Below are positions 1-7,299 of a stretch of 64,000 nucleotides of DNA, piece by piece (the first letter of the stretch is position 1; each line of letters starts with the position of its first letter). Location: contig CAIXZF010000035.1 of assembly GCA_903923925.1 (NCBI GenBank), forward strand, positions 248,001 through 312,000, given 5' to 3'. The stretch is from an uncultured Bacteroidales bacterium (GTDB lineage: Bacteria > Bacteroidota > Bacteroidia > Bacteroidales > CAIXZF01). The notes under the pieces are model-generated. The model was not told the origin of the DNA and searched no databases. It worked only from the letters and a program-made list of their open reading frames with translations. The position numbers and the translations under genes are program-made.

Positions 1-326
1 CTAGTCAGCTTATGATTGAATTCTATTGCGGTCATAACAGAAATATTTTGTGTTTAGGTTTGCAACGCAAATGTAATACAGTATTTCAAAAGTTGAACGA
101 GTTATTTAAAAATAATTTAAATAAAAATAAAATAAAATCACAATAGACTGAAAAACAGATATATAAAAATATTAACAATAAAATCATTGTTAATTTAAAA
201 ACAATAAAAAGTTAAACAAAAAATCATATGAATTAATATAAGATATCATGCAAAAGACTAATTTTAAGCCTTTCAGAACGTCATGGATTTGGAATAAACG
301 GTAGATAGGGTTTCTGGAGGATTAGC
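1..326. other. AT-rich intergenic region at left edge
   Basis: No reading frame of useful length or RNA gene is visible here. The stretch is extremely AT-rich, especially 100-240. On the minus strand a box TACATTTG lies at 68-75 and matches the Bacteroidota -7 consensus TAnnTTTG; it would drive a gene beyond the left edge of the window. A TTTG at 87-90 (minus) is only 11 bases from it, shorter than the usual -33 spacing, so the promoter call is weak. Confidence 0.4.
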
Positions 327-1214
327 CTAGAAATTTACAAGAATTGATTTGAATTCGGCCACTTTCTGAATCAAAATTACATTTTCGGGCATTTTATTTT
401 CTAAACCTTTCACTTGCATTCCTGATACAAAGATTTTTTTTTCAGAGAATTGATCTGATAGTTTGCTGATATACCATTCTGAATTAGTATCTTGAAGGCT
501 GCAGGTCATTATTGTAAAGAGAAAATCGGAGTCAACGCTTCTTGAAGCTTCTATTAAACTATCAAAAGGTAATGATTGTCCCAAATAGATGACTTTATGT
601 CCAGCCTTTTTAATAAAGTACGCATAAAAGAGTAATCCCAATTCATGCCATTCCCCTTCGGGAAGAAAAAGTAAGAAAGATTTTGCTTCAGTATTAAATA
701 CCGGAATGATTCCATCTATAGCAACAAGAATTTTTTGGCGGATAAGGTTTGATACAAAGTGCTCCTGGGCTGGATTTACTGAACCTGTCTGCCATAAAAT
801 ACCTACTTTCTCGAACATAGGATGGATTACACGTATAACGGTTTCCTCGAATCCGAAATGAATAATGGCATTGTTAATGATTTTCTCGAACTTCTGTTCG
901 TCAAGTTCTATCATTGCAGCCAATAGAATATCCAAATGATTATCTGTAGTGCTGTCGTTCTGAGTAACAGATAAAACTGTGTTATTAAGATCCTTGTTGT
1001 TCATTGTGGACAGCAGAGAAATTTTGTACCCGTGTTTGTTAAGAAGAGAAACGTTCAGGAGTTTCTTCAGGTCAGAATCTGAATAGAATCGGATATTAGT
1101 GTCTGTTCGTTCTGGACGAAGAATTCCATAGCGCTTTTCCCAAATACGCAGGGTATGTGCTTTAATACCGGATAAATTCTCCAGATCTTTGATAGAATAC
1201 CTTGCGTCTTTCAT
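327..1214 (-). CDS. MerR-family regulator with cobalamin-binding domain (CarH/LitR-like)
   Basis: A 295-residue transcription factor. Residues 5-70 form a MerR winged helix-turn-helix with the hallmark 'LRIWEKRYGILRPERT'. Residues 95-170 look like the helical B12 cap and 178-295 like a Rossmann B12-binding domain. W141 and E151-H152 give the W-x9-EH motif of the CarH photoreceptor family, and E188-x-H190-x-x-G193 is the E/DxHxxG cobalamin loop, with H190 the likely lower ligand. In CarH a His follows the Trp and becomes the upper ligand after light; here that position is Gln142, so light sensing may be altered or absent. The gene lies downstream of alaS on the same strand, 112 bases away, and probably has its own promoter. 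Family is secure; the signal (B12, light or both) and the targets are unknown. Confidence 0.85.
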   Translation of the reverse strand: MKDARYSIKDLENLSGIKAHTLRIWEKRYGILRPERTDTNIRFYSDSDLKKLLNVSLLNKHGYKISLLSTMNNKDLNNTVLSVTQNDSTTDNHLDILLAAMIELDEQKFEKIINNAIIHFGFEETVIRVIHPMFEKVGILWQTGSVNPAQEHFVSNLIRQKILVAIDGIIPVFNTEAKSFLLFLPEGEWHELGLLFYAYFIKKAGHKVIYLGQSLPFDSLIEASRSVDSDFLFTIMTCSLQDTNSEWYISKLSDQFSEKKIFVSGMQVKGLENKMPENVILIQKVAEFKSILVNF

Positions 1215-1246
1215 TTTTCACCTCACAGATGATATTCTAACACGTA

Positions 1247-1263
1247 TAAACTAAAAAAGTTTA
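1247..1263. promoter_or_regulatory. Perfect inverted repeat upstream of the B12-MerR gene, possible operator
   Basis: TAAACT-AAAAA-AGTTTA is a perfect 6+6 inverted repeat with a 5-base spacer, 33 bases upstream of the regulator's ATG. MerR-family proteins usually bind inverted repeats in promoters and many regulate themselves, so this is a candidate autoregulatory operator. In such AT-rich DNA a chance repeat is possible. Confidence 0.3.
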
Positions 1264-1326
1264 ATTTTCCTTGGAAATGATTGAACAGAAGTAATTTTCA
1301 GGTTAACGAAGTTACTATAAATTTAA

Positions 1327-3936
1327 TCAAGCAATAAAGCTTTTTGCTCTGGAAAGGGCTTTATCAAGTCCATCTGGGTTTTTTCCTCCTGCTGATGCAA
1401 AGAAAGCCTGGCCTCCTCCTCCGCCCTGTATGTCAACGGCAAGGTCGCGAACAATTTTTGAAGCGTCCAACCCTTTCTCTTTAACAAGAGATTCGGAGAT
1501 TGCAACTGTAAGGTTAACTTTTCCTTCGAAGGCACTGCCAAAAACCAGAAAAAGGTTTTCTGTACTCGCTTTAATCTCGAATACAAGGTCTTTAATTCCT
1601 TGCGCATCAATATTAACCCGGGTTGCAAGGATATTTATACCATTAACATTCTCAATTTGTTTAAGCAGATCTGATTTTAGCGAAAGAGCTTTCTCTTTAT
1701 TAAGTTCAGCTATTTGTTTCTTCAGGTTATTGTTTTCATCTATTAGGTTCTCGAGACTTTTTACTACATCATTTGTTGCTCTGAGCAGATTCTTTATCGT
1801 GCCGAGAGTCTCGATCTGTTCCATTGCCCACAATTCGGCATTACTTCCTGTTATTGCCTCAATTCTCCTGATTCCTGCTGCTATTGCTCCTTCAGAAACA
1901 ATTTTAAAGAATCCGATAGTACCTGTTGCAGAAACATGAGTTCCCCCACATAATTCCAAAGAATCACCAAATTTTATCACTCTGACTTTTTCGCCATATT
2001 TCTCACCGAACAAGGCCATAGCACCCATGGCTACAGCCTCCTCCATCGGAACAGCACGGTTTTCAACCATGTTTACATTTTCGCGGATCTTTGAATTAAC
2101 AATTGTTTCGATCTTTTTAATCTCTTCATCCGTGACTTTCTGAAAATGAGAAAAATCGAATCTTAATCTACCGGTATCTACAAGTGATCCCTTTTGTTCA
2201 ACGTGATTTCCAAGAATTTCACGCAAAGCTTTGTGCATCAGGTGTGTTGCAGAATGATTTCGGGCAATACTATTCCGTTTAGCAGTATCTACCACTGCAA
2301 TAAAGCTACTCTTTAATGTAGCAGGGAGCTTATCAGCCAGATGAATAATAAGGTTGTTCTCACGTAAAGTGTCATTTATCGTAATTTTCTCCTCCTCATT
2401 ATAAATATGACCTGTATCACCAACCTGTCCACCAGCTTCACCATAAAATGGTGTCTGGTTAAATACGAGTTGATAAAACTCTTTGCCTTTGGCCTTTACT
2501 TTTCTGTATTTTATGATAACGACTTCATATTCAGAGAAATCCCAACCAAGAAATACTTGTTCAATTTGAGGAATAAGTTCTACCCAATCGTCAGTATCAA
2601 CAACTGAAGCCTGACGTGAACGTGTTTTTTGTTCTTGCATTCCCTTATTAAACGCATCCATATCCACGATCATTGATCGTTCACCAGCCATAAGCTGAGT
2701 AAGATCTATTGGGAAACCATAGGTGTCAAATAATTCGAATGCAAACTGGCCATCCATAATTTGCTGATCAGAATGAGACTGGATATAATTCTCAAATTTT
2801 TGAATACCAATAGCTAAGGTTCGTAGGAAAGAATTTTCTTCTTCAGTAATCACCTTTATTATCAGATCCTGCTGTGAACGTATTTCGGGGAAAGTATCAC
2901 CCATGTTCTCAACCAGAGTTGCAACCAATTCATTAATAAATGGTTCTTTAAATTGCAGGAAGGAATATCCAAATCTCAGTGCCCTGCGTAAAATCCTTCG
3001 AATAACATATCCGGCTTTGATGTTAGAAGGTAGTTGCCCGTCTGCAATTGCAAATGTAACAGCCCTTAAGTGATCGGCAATCACTCTCATTGCAACATCA
3101 GCTTCATTATTTTGGCCATATATCCGACCTGAAAGCGTTGCAATTTTCTGAATAACTGGCTGAAAAATATCTGTATCATAATTCGACTGCTTTCCCTGGA
3201 GTACCATTGAGAGTCGTTCAAATCCCATCCCAGTATCAACGTGTTTAGAAGGCAATGGAACCAATTCTCCTGAGGACATTCTATTGTATTCAATAAATAC
3301 CAGGTTCCAGATTTCAATTACAAGAGGATTTCCTGTATTAACAAGATCTCTGCCCGGAATGATCTTCCGATCTTCATCATTTCTAATATCAACGTGTATT
3401 TCTGAGCAAGGACCACATGGGCCAGTATCTCCCATTTCCCAGAAATTGTCCTTTTTATTACCGTATATTATTTTATCGTCAGGAACAATTTGCTTCCAAT
3501 AATTAAAGGCTTCTGCATCAGCATCAATATTATCATCGGCTGCGCCCTCAAAAACTGTAATATAAAGGCGGTCTTTGTCAATTCCATAAACATCGTGTAA
3601 AAGCTCCCATGCCCATTCAATTGCTTCTTTTTTAAAATAATTCCCGAATGACCAGTTTCCGAGCATCTCAAACATTGTATGGTGATAAGTGTCGAACCCG
3701 ACCTCCTCTAAATCATTATGCTTTCCAGATACTCTGAGACATTTTTGGGTGTTGGCTATACGAGGATAGCTTACCGGAGCGTTACCAAGAAAGATTTCTT
3801 TAAATTGGTTCATTCCGGCGTTTGTAAACATCAGAGTTGGGTCGTTTTTCACAACCATTGGTGCAGAAGAAACAATATGGTGTTGTTTACTACGGAAAAA
3901 ATCAAGGAATTTTGAGCGTATCTCTTTGGAAGTCAT
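1327..3936 (-). CDS. alaS: Alanine--tRNA ligase
   Basis: This 869-residue enzyme charges tRNA-Ala and is of normal length for the family. The N-terminal class II catalytic core begins with the typical 'SKEIRSKFLDFF' and 'FTNAGMNQFK'. The editing domain carries HSATH near residue 560 and CGGTH near residue 662, the Zn-binding motifs that clear mischarged Ser/Gly-tRNA. A coiled region near 735-765 leads into the C-terminal DHHA1/C-Ala domain, with a glycine-rich stretch (GGGGGQ) close to the end. The start is supported by a -7 box at 3994-4001. It is divergent from the M23 peptidase gene. Identification is firm. Confidence 0.98.
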   Translation of the reverse strand: MTSKEIRSKFLDFFRSKQHHIVSSAPMVVKNDPTLMFTNAGMNQFKEIFLGNAPVSYPRIANTQKCLRVSGKHNDLEEVGFDTYHHTMFEMLGNWSFGNYFKKEAIEWAWELLHDVYGIDKDRLYITVFEGAADDNIDADAEAFNYWKQIVPDDKIIYGNKKDNFWEMGDTGPCGPCSEIHVDIRNDEDRKIIPGRDLVNTGNPLVIEIWNLVFIEYNRMSSGELVPLPSKHVDTGMGFERLSMVLQGKQSNYDTDIFQPVIQKIATLSGRIYGQNNEADVAMRVIADHLRAVTFAIADGQLPSNIKAGYVIRRILRRALRFGYSFLQFKEPFINELVATLVENMGDTFPEIRSQQDLIIKVITEEENSFLRTLAIGIQKFENYIQSHSDQQIMDGQFAFELFDTYGFPIDLTQLMAGERSMIVDMDAFNKGMQEQKTRSRQASVVDTDDWVELIPQIEQVFLGWDFSEYEVVIIKYRKVKAKGKEFYQLVFNQTPFYGEAGGQVGDTGHIYNEEEKITINDTLRENNLIIHLADKLPATLKSSFIAVVDTAKRNSIARNHSATHLMHKALREILGNHVEQKGSLVDTGRLRFDFSHFQKVTDEEIKKIETIVNSKIRENVNMVENRAVPMEEAVAMGAMALFGEKYGEKVRVIKFGDSLELCGGTHVSATGTIGFFKIVSEGAIAAGIRRIEAITGSNAELWAMEQIETLGTIKNLLRATNDVVKSLENLIDENNNLKKQIAELNKEKALSLKSDLLKQIENVNGINILATRVNIDAQGIKDLVFEIKASTENLFLVFGSAFEGKVNLTVAISESLVKEKGLDASKIVRDLAVDIQGGGGGQAFFASAGGKNPDGLDKALSRAKSFIA

Positions 3937-3993
3937 TTGTATACTATTTAGTCGATTTGATAAATTTTGTTAAAAATATTCTTTTAATCCTTG

Positions 3994-4001
3994 CAAAAGT
4001 A
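3994..4001 (-). promoter_or_regulatory. Promoter -7 box for alaS
   Basis: TACTTTTG on the minus strand matches the Bacteroidota -7 consensus TAnnTTTG and ends 57 bases before the alaS ATG. Confidence 0.55.
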
Positions 4002-4012
4002 CTTTAAATATT

Positions 4013-4020
4013 TATTTTTG
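4013..4020 (+). promoter_or_regulatory. Promoter -7 box for the M23 peptidase gene
   Basis: TATTTTTG fits TAnnTTTG, with a TTGC at 3991-3994 some 18 bases upstream as possible -33 element. It overlaps the divergent alaS promoter region, so the two promoters share about 30 bases. Confidence 0.45.
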
Positions 4021-4028
4021 TAATCCTA

Positions 4029-4044
4029 GAACCGTTTACGGTTC
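4029..4044. promoter_or_regulatory. Perfect inverted repeat GAACCG-TTTA-CGGTTC in the leader of the M23 gene
   Basis: A 6+6 GC-containing inverted repeat with a 4-base loop, lying between the predicted -7 box and the ATG at 4075. In RNA it forms a small tetraloop hairpin; in DNA it could be an operator. It is not followed by a T-run, so it is not an intrinsic terminator. Confidence 0.35.
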
Positions 4045-4074
4045 CAATATTGTTGTGTTATTTTTAAACATCCT

Positions 4075-5046
4075 ATGGCAAAAATCAAATATCATTTCAA
4101 TGCCAAGTCTTTAACTTTTGAAAAAGTTAGGATAAGATGGCGTGACAGGATGTTGAAAATTTTGTCGTTTCTTGCTACTGTTGCAGTATTCTCAACGGTT
4201 GTTATGCTTATTGCTTATAATTTTTTCAATTCACCGAAAGAAAAATCACAACAGCGTGAAATTGAGCAATATAAGCTTCAATATAAAATGCTTAACGACA
4301 GGCTCGACAGGATTTCTAAGGTTATGGCTGAGTTACAGGAAAAGGATGATAATATATACAGGGTGATTTTTGAAGCTGATCCTGTTCCTGGTTCTGAGCG
4401 TGAGGCAGCTTATGGCGGGGCAGACAGATACAGCAAGCTTGAAGGATATAAAAGTTCAGAGTTGATGATAGAAACTGCAAAAAAGCTGGATGATATTTCG
4501 AGGAAGATGTATGTTCAGTCGAAATCGTACGATGAAGTTTTTAACCTGGCAAAGAATAAAGAAAAAATGGTTGCCTGCCTTCCAGCGATTGTTCCCCTGC
4601 GTAATGGTATTGGACGAATAATTTCTGGTTATGGTTTCCGGATTCATCCCATTTATAAAAATCTCCGGATGCATACAGGGATTGATTTTACTGCTCCTAA
4701 AGGCACTCCCGTTTATGCCACTGCCGACGGAATTGTGGTTTCCCCGGACAGGGAAGGAGGAAGTGGTTATGGAATAACAGTTGTTCTGGACCATAGTTAC
4801 GGCTATCAAACTCTTTATGGACACATGAGTCGTACAGCAGTAAGAATAGGGCAGAAAATTACCCGTGGAATGGTAATTGGGTATGTTGGTAGTACAGGAT
4901 TAAGTGTAGCCCCTCATTTGCATTATGAAGTAATTAAAAATGGCAAGAAAATTAATCCTGTTAATTTTTTCTTTAATGACCTTTCTCCTGAAGAATATCA
5001 GAAAGTGTTGGAAATTGCATCCCGTGTTAACCAATCGTTGTCCTGA
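4075..5046 (+). CDS. M23-family membrane-anchored metallopeptidase
   Basis: A 323-residue peptidoglycan hydrolase-like protein. One transmembrane helix (about 28-50) anchors it in the inner membrane, residues 55-100 are predicted coiled coil, and the periplasmic part ends in a LytM/M23 domain. The Zn ligands are intact: H200 and D204 in 'MHTGID', and H281/H283 in 'HLHYEV', so an active endopeptidase is likely rather than an EnvC-like pseudo-enzyme. The neighbourhood alaS / M23 / small MerR recurs in Bacteroidota as far as I recall. The gene ends 35 bases before the MerR gene and may share its transcript. Exact substrate bond and partners cannot be read from sequence. Confidence 0.9.
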   Translation: MAKIKYHFNAKSLTFEKVRIRWRDRMLKILSFLATVAVFSTVVMLIAYNFFNSPKEKSQQREIEQYKLQYKMLNDRLDRISKVMAELQEKDDNIYRVIFEADPVPGSEREAAYGGADRYSKLEGYKSSELMIETAKKLDDISRKMYVQSKSYDEVFNLAKNKEKMVACLPAIVPLRNGIGRIISGYGFRIHPIYKNLRMHTGIDFTAPKGTPVYATADGIVVSPDREGGSGYGITVVLDHSYGYQTLYGHMSRTAVRIGQKITRGMVIGYVGSTGLSVAPHLHYEVIKNGKKINPVNFFFNDLSPEEYQKVLEIASRVNQSLS

Positions 5047-5081
5047 TTTTCTAAAGTTATTTATTTTAATATCTGATTTGC

Positions 5082-5417
5082 ATGTCATTCAACAATATTT
5101 TTCCTGATAAAATTTATTTCTCAATTGGTGAAGTCTCAGAAATGTTTGAGGTAAATGCTTCTATGATAAGATATTGGGAAAAGGAATTTGACATTCTAAA
5201 GCCAGCAAAGAATAAAAAGGGTAACAGGTTATTTACCCGTCAGGATCTGGAGAATATCAAAATTATATATCACCTTGTTAAAGAAAGGGGTTTTACACTT
5301 CAAGGGGCAAAAGATAAATTAAGTTCCAATAAAGAGGATGTTGTTAAATCAAAAGAGGTTACAGAGTCGCTCGAGAAAATCAAAAAATTTCTGATTGAGA
5401 TAAAAAATGAACTTTAA
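5082..5417 (+). CDS. Small MerR-family transcriptional regulator
   Basis: 111 residues holding little more than the DNA-binding domain. The helix-turn-helix starts at 'YFSIGEVSEMFEVNASMIRYW' (shortened: FSIGEVSEMF then IRYWEKEF) and the wing includes 'GNRLFTRQDLENI'. A short helical tail (about 90-111) could dimerise, but there is no effector domain and no cysteine, so it is not a metal sensor of the classic type. It follows the M23 gene by 35 bases on the same strand and converges with the heptose epimerase gene, whose stop lies 12 bases away. Targets unknown. Confidence 0.88.
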   Translation: MSFNNIFPDKIYFSIGEVSEMFEVNASMIRYWEKEFDILKPAKNKKGNRLFTRQDLENIKIIYHLVKERGFTLQGAKDKLSSNKEDVVKSKEVTESLEKIKKFLIEIKNEL

Positions 5418-5429
5418 ACGGTTTTTTTC

Positions 5430-6395
5430 TTAGTTTATAAGATCATTCAACAGATAAGCTTGCACATATTCCTCAATACCTTGCTCGAGCGAATAGAATT
5501 CTTTTGTATAACCTGCATTTCTTAGCTTCTGCATTTTAGCCTCGGTAAAGTACTGATACTTATCTCTTATATCGTCAGGTGTATCAATAAATTCAATGGC
5601 AGGAGTTCTTTGGAGTGCAGAGAACGTTGCATTGGCTAAGTCAGTGAAAGTTCTTGCAGTTCCGGTACCGAGGTTGTAAATACCTGATGGCGCACTCATC
5701 TTCTGTAGAAACCAGATAACGTCAACCACATCTTTAACATACACGAAATCGCGGAGTTGTTTGCCATCTTCAAAATCGGGTCGGTGAGACCGAAACAATT
5801 TCATTTGTCCGTTTTTCAGAATTTGATGATATGCATGAAAAATAACACTTGCCATTCTCCCTTTGTGATACTCATTCGGCCCATAAACATTGAAGAATTT
5901 CAATCCTGCCCAAAAAGGTGGAGTTTCAGATTGTTTAATGGCCCACTTGTCAAATTCATTCTTTGATTCGCCATATGCATTAAGAGGTTTTAAACGGTCA
6001 ATAATATTGTGATCGTCGGCATATCCGAATTCTCCCAATCCGTAAGTAGCAGCAGAAGAAGCATAAACCAGAGGAATACCGTAGTTAGAACAGGCTTTCC
6101 AAATCACTTTAGTATAACCATAATTAAGTTTGTCAAAAACGTCTTTGTTAAATTCAGTTGTGTCGGTTCTGGCTCCAATATGAAAAATAAAATCGACTTC
6201 GTCATAATTTGAATCCAACCATGAAAAGAAAGCCTCTCTATCGATTTTTTCAATAAAAGCTTTATTTTCTATATTCTTGTTTTTCAGTGGATTAGAAAAA
6301 TCATCAACAAGAATAAGATTTTTTTCACCCTTATTATTGAATTTATTTACCAAACAGCTTCCGATAAAGCCTGCGGCACCCGTAATTATAATCAT
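5430..6395 (-). CDS. rfaD: ADP-L-glycero-D-manno-heptose-6-epimerase
   Basis: A 321-residue extended short-chain dehydrogenase that epimerises ADP-D-glycero-D-manno-heptose at C6, giving the L,D-heptose used in lipopolysaccharide inner core. The N-terminal Rossmann motif 'TGAAGFIGS' is at 5-13, and the catalytic Tyr/Lys pair is Y141-x3-K145 with Ser113/114 upstream. 'FFNVYGPNEYHKGRMAS' near 168-184 and 'LRDFVYVKDVV' are characteristic of this epimerase rather than of GalE. Other heptose genes are not in the window. A -7 box at 6422-6429 supports the start. Confidence 0.92.
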   Translation of the reverse strand: MIIITGAAGFIGSCLVNKFNNKGEKNLILVDDFSNPLKNKNIENKAFIEKIDREAFFSWLDSNYDEVDFIFHIGARTDTTEFNKDVFDKLNYGYTKVIWKACSNYGIPLVYASSAATYGLGEFGYADDHNIIDRLKPLNAYGESKNEFDKWAIKQSETPPFWAGLKFFNVYGPNEYHKGRMASVIFHAYHQILKNGQMKLFRSHRPDFEDGKQLRDFVYVKDVVDVIWFLQKMSAPSGIYNLGTGTARTFTDLANATFSALQRTPAIEFIDTPDDIRDKYQYFTEAKMQKLRNAGYTKEFYSLEQGIEEYVQAYLLNDLIN

Positions 6396-6421
6396 AAGGA
6401 TCTCATTTTCTAATGATGATA

Positions 6422-6429
6422 CAAAGATA
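6422..6429 (-). promoter_or_regulatory. Promoter -7 box for rfaD
   Basis: TATCTTTG on the minus strand matches TAnnTTTG and ends 26 bases before the ATG of the epimerase gene. Confidence 0.6.
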
Positions 6430-6467
6430 TTTGATTTGAATGAAGGCTTTATTTAAAACTAAAAAAA

Positions 6468-7289
6468 ATGAAAAAGATAGTTTGGTTGTTGAGGATTTGG
6501 ATTCTCATTTATTTGTGCGGGCCTGTGCAATTATCTGCTCAACAGTGTATGGAAGGCAATGGCTGTGGAATGGCTGGTGTTGCAATGGAAGGAGTCTGGA
6601 TGAGTAAAGTTAATCCGGCTGGCCTGGCGGATAGCAGGAAATTGGCCATTGGAGTTGCAAGCAGTAACAGGTTTTTGCTGAAAGAACTTACTGAACGATT
6701 TGTAACTGTTGGTCTTCCGGTGAAAAGAGGTTTGTTTGCAGCTTCATATCAGGCTTATGGGGCAGCTTTTTACAGGCAAACTCAGGCTGCTCTTGCTTAT
6801 GGATGTCATTTGGGAAAGTATTTCAGTGCCGGAGTAAAAATTAATTATCATAATATACATTTCTCCGAAGAGTATACTGATAAAAGCCTTTTCACATTCG
6901 ATCTTGGAATCCGGACCAAAGTAACAAAGGATACCTACTTCGGTATAAAATTATTTAATCCTGAGGTATCAAAAAATAAAGGAAGTTCTGAAGTAGCTGT
7001 TCCATCTGGTTTATTGGCAGGTTTTCTATTCAGGCTAACATCCCAAAGTGTTTTTTATTTAGACATGAAACAGAACAGCGGTGAAAAACCTGTAGTGAAA
7101 ACCGCGATAAAATTTACAGATCATAAGGCATTTAGTGTTTCTGCCGGTATTAGTACTGAACCTGCAATTGTGAATATAGGAGTGGGGCTTCGGTTGCGAA
7201 ATTTAACCTTGGATTTTTCATCAGAATGGCACCAAATTCTGGGTTTCTCCCCTTCAGCCTCAATACTCTTTGAAATTAAATCTCAATAG
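6468..7289 (+). CDS. Outer-membrane beta-barrel-like protein (PorV/PorQ-like, unassigned)
   Basis: 273 residues with a signal peptide (hydrophobic 5-24, likely cut after 'LSA'). The mature part is built of alternating polar/hydrophobic strands with many Gly and aromatic residues, e.g. 'YGCHLGKYFSAGVKINYH' and 'AVPSGLLAGFLFRL', ending in strands, as in the small barrels of the FadL/PorV type common in this phylum. 'WMSKVNPAGLAD' near 45-56 resembles the 'NPAGLA' plug motif of PorV/PorQ-like proteins. It ends 10 bases before the helix-hairpin-helix gene and is surely co-transcribed with it. Barrel fold is inferred; function unknown. Confidence 0.65.
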   Translation: MKKIVWLLRIWILIYLCGPVQLSAQQCMEGNGCGMAGVAMEGVWMSKVNPAGLADSRKLAIGVASSNRFLLKELTERFVTVGLPVKRGLFAASYQAYGAAFYRQTQAALAYGCHLGKYFSAGVKINYHNIHFSEEYTDKSLFTFDLGIRTKVTKDTYFGIKLFNPEVSKNKGSSEVAVPSGLLAGFLFRLTSQSVFYLDMKQNSGEKPVVKTAIKFTDHKAFSVSAGISTEPAIVNIGVGLRLRNLTLDFSSEWHQILGFSPSASILFEIKSQ

Positions 7290-7299
7290 CTTTTAAAAT

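Noticed and set aside
1430-1939. Open frame on the + strand inside alaS (169 codons)
   Set aside because: It is antisense to a well-conserved enzyme, has low-complexity Ser/Arg composition and no promoter or start context.
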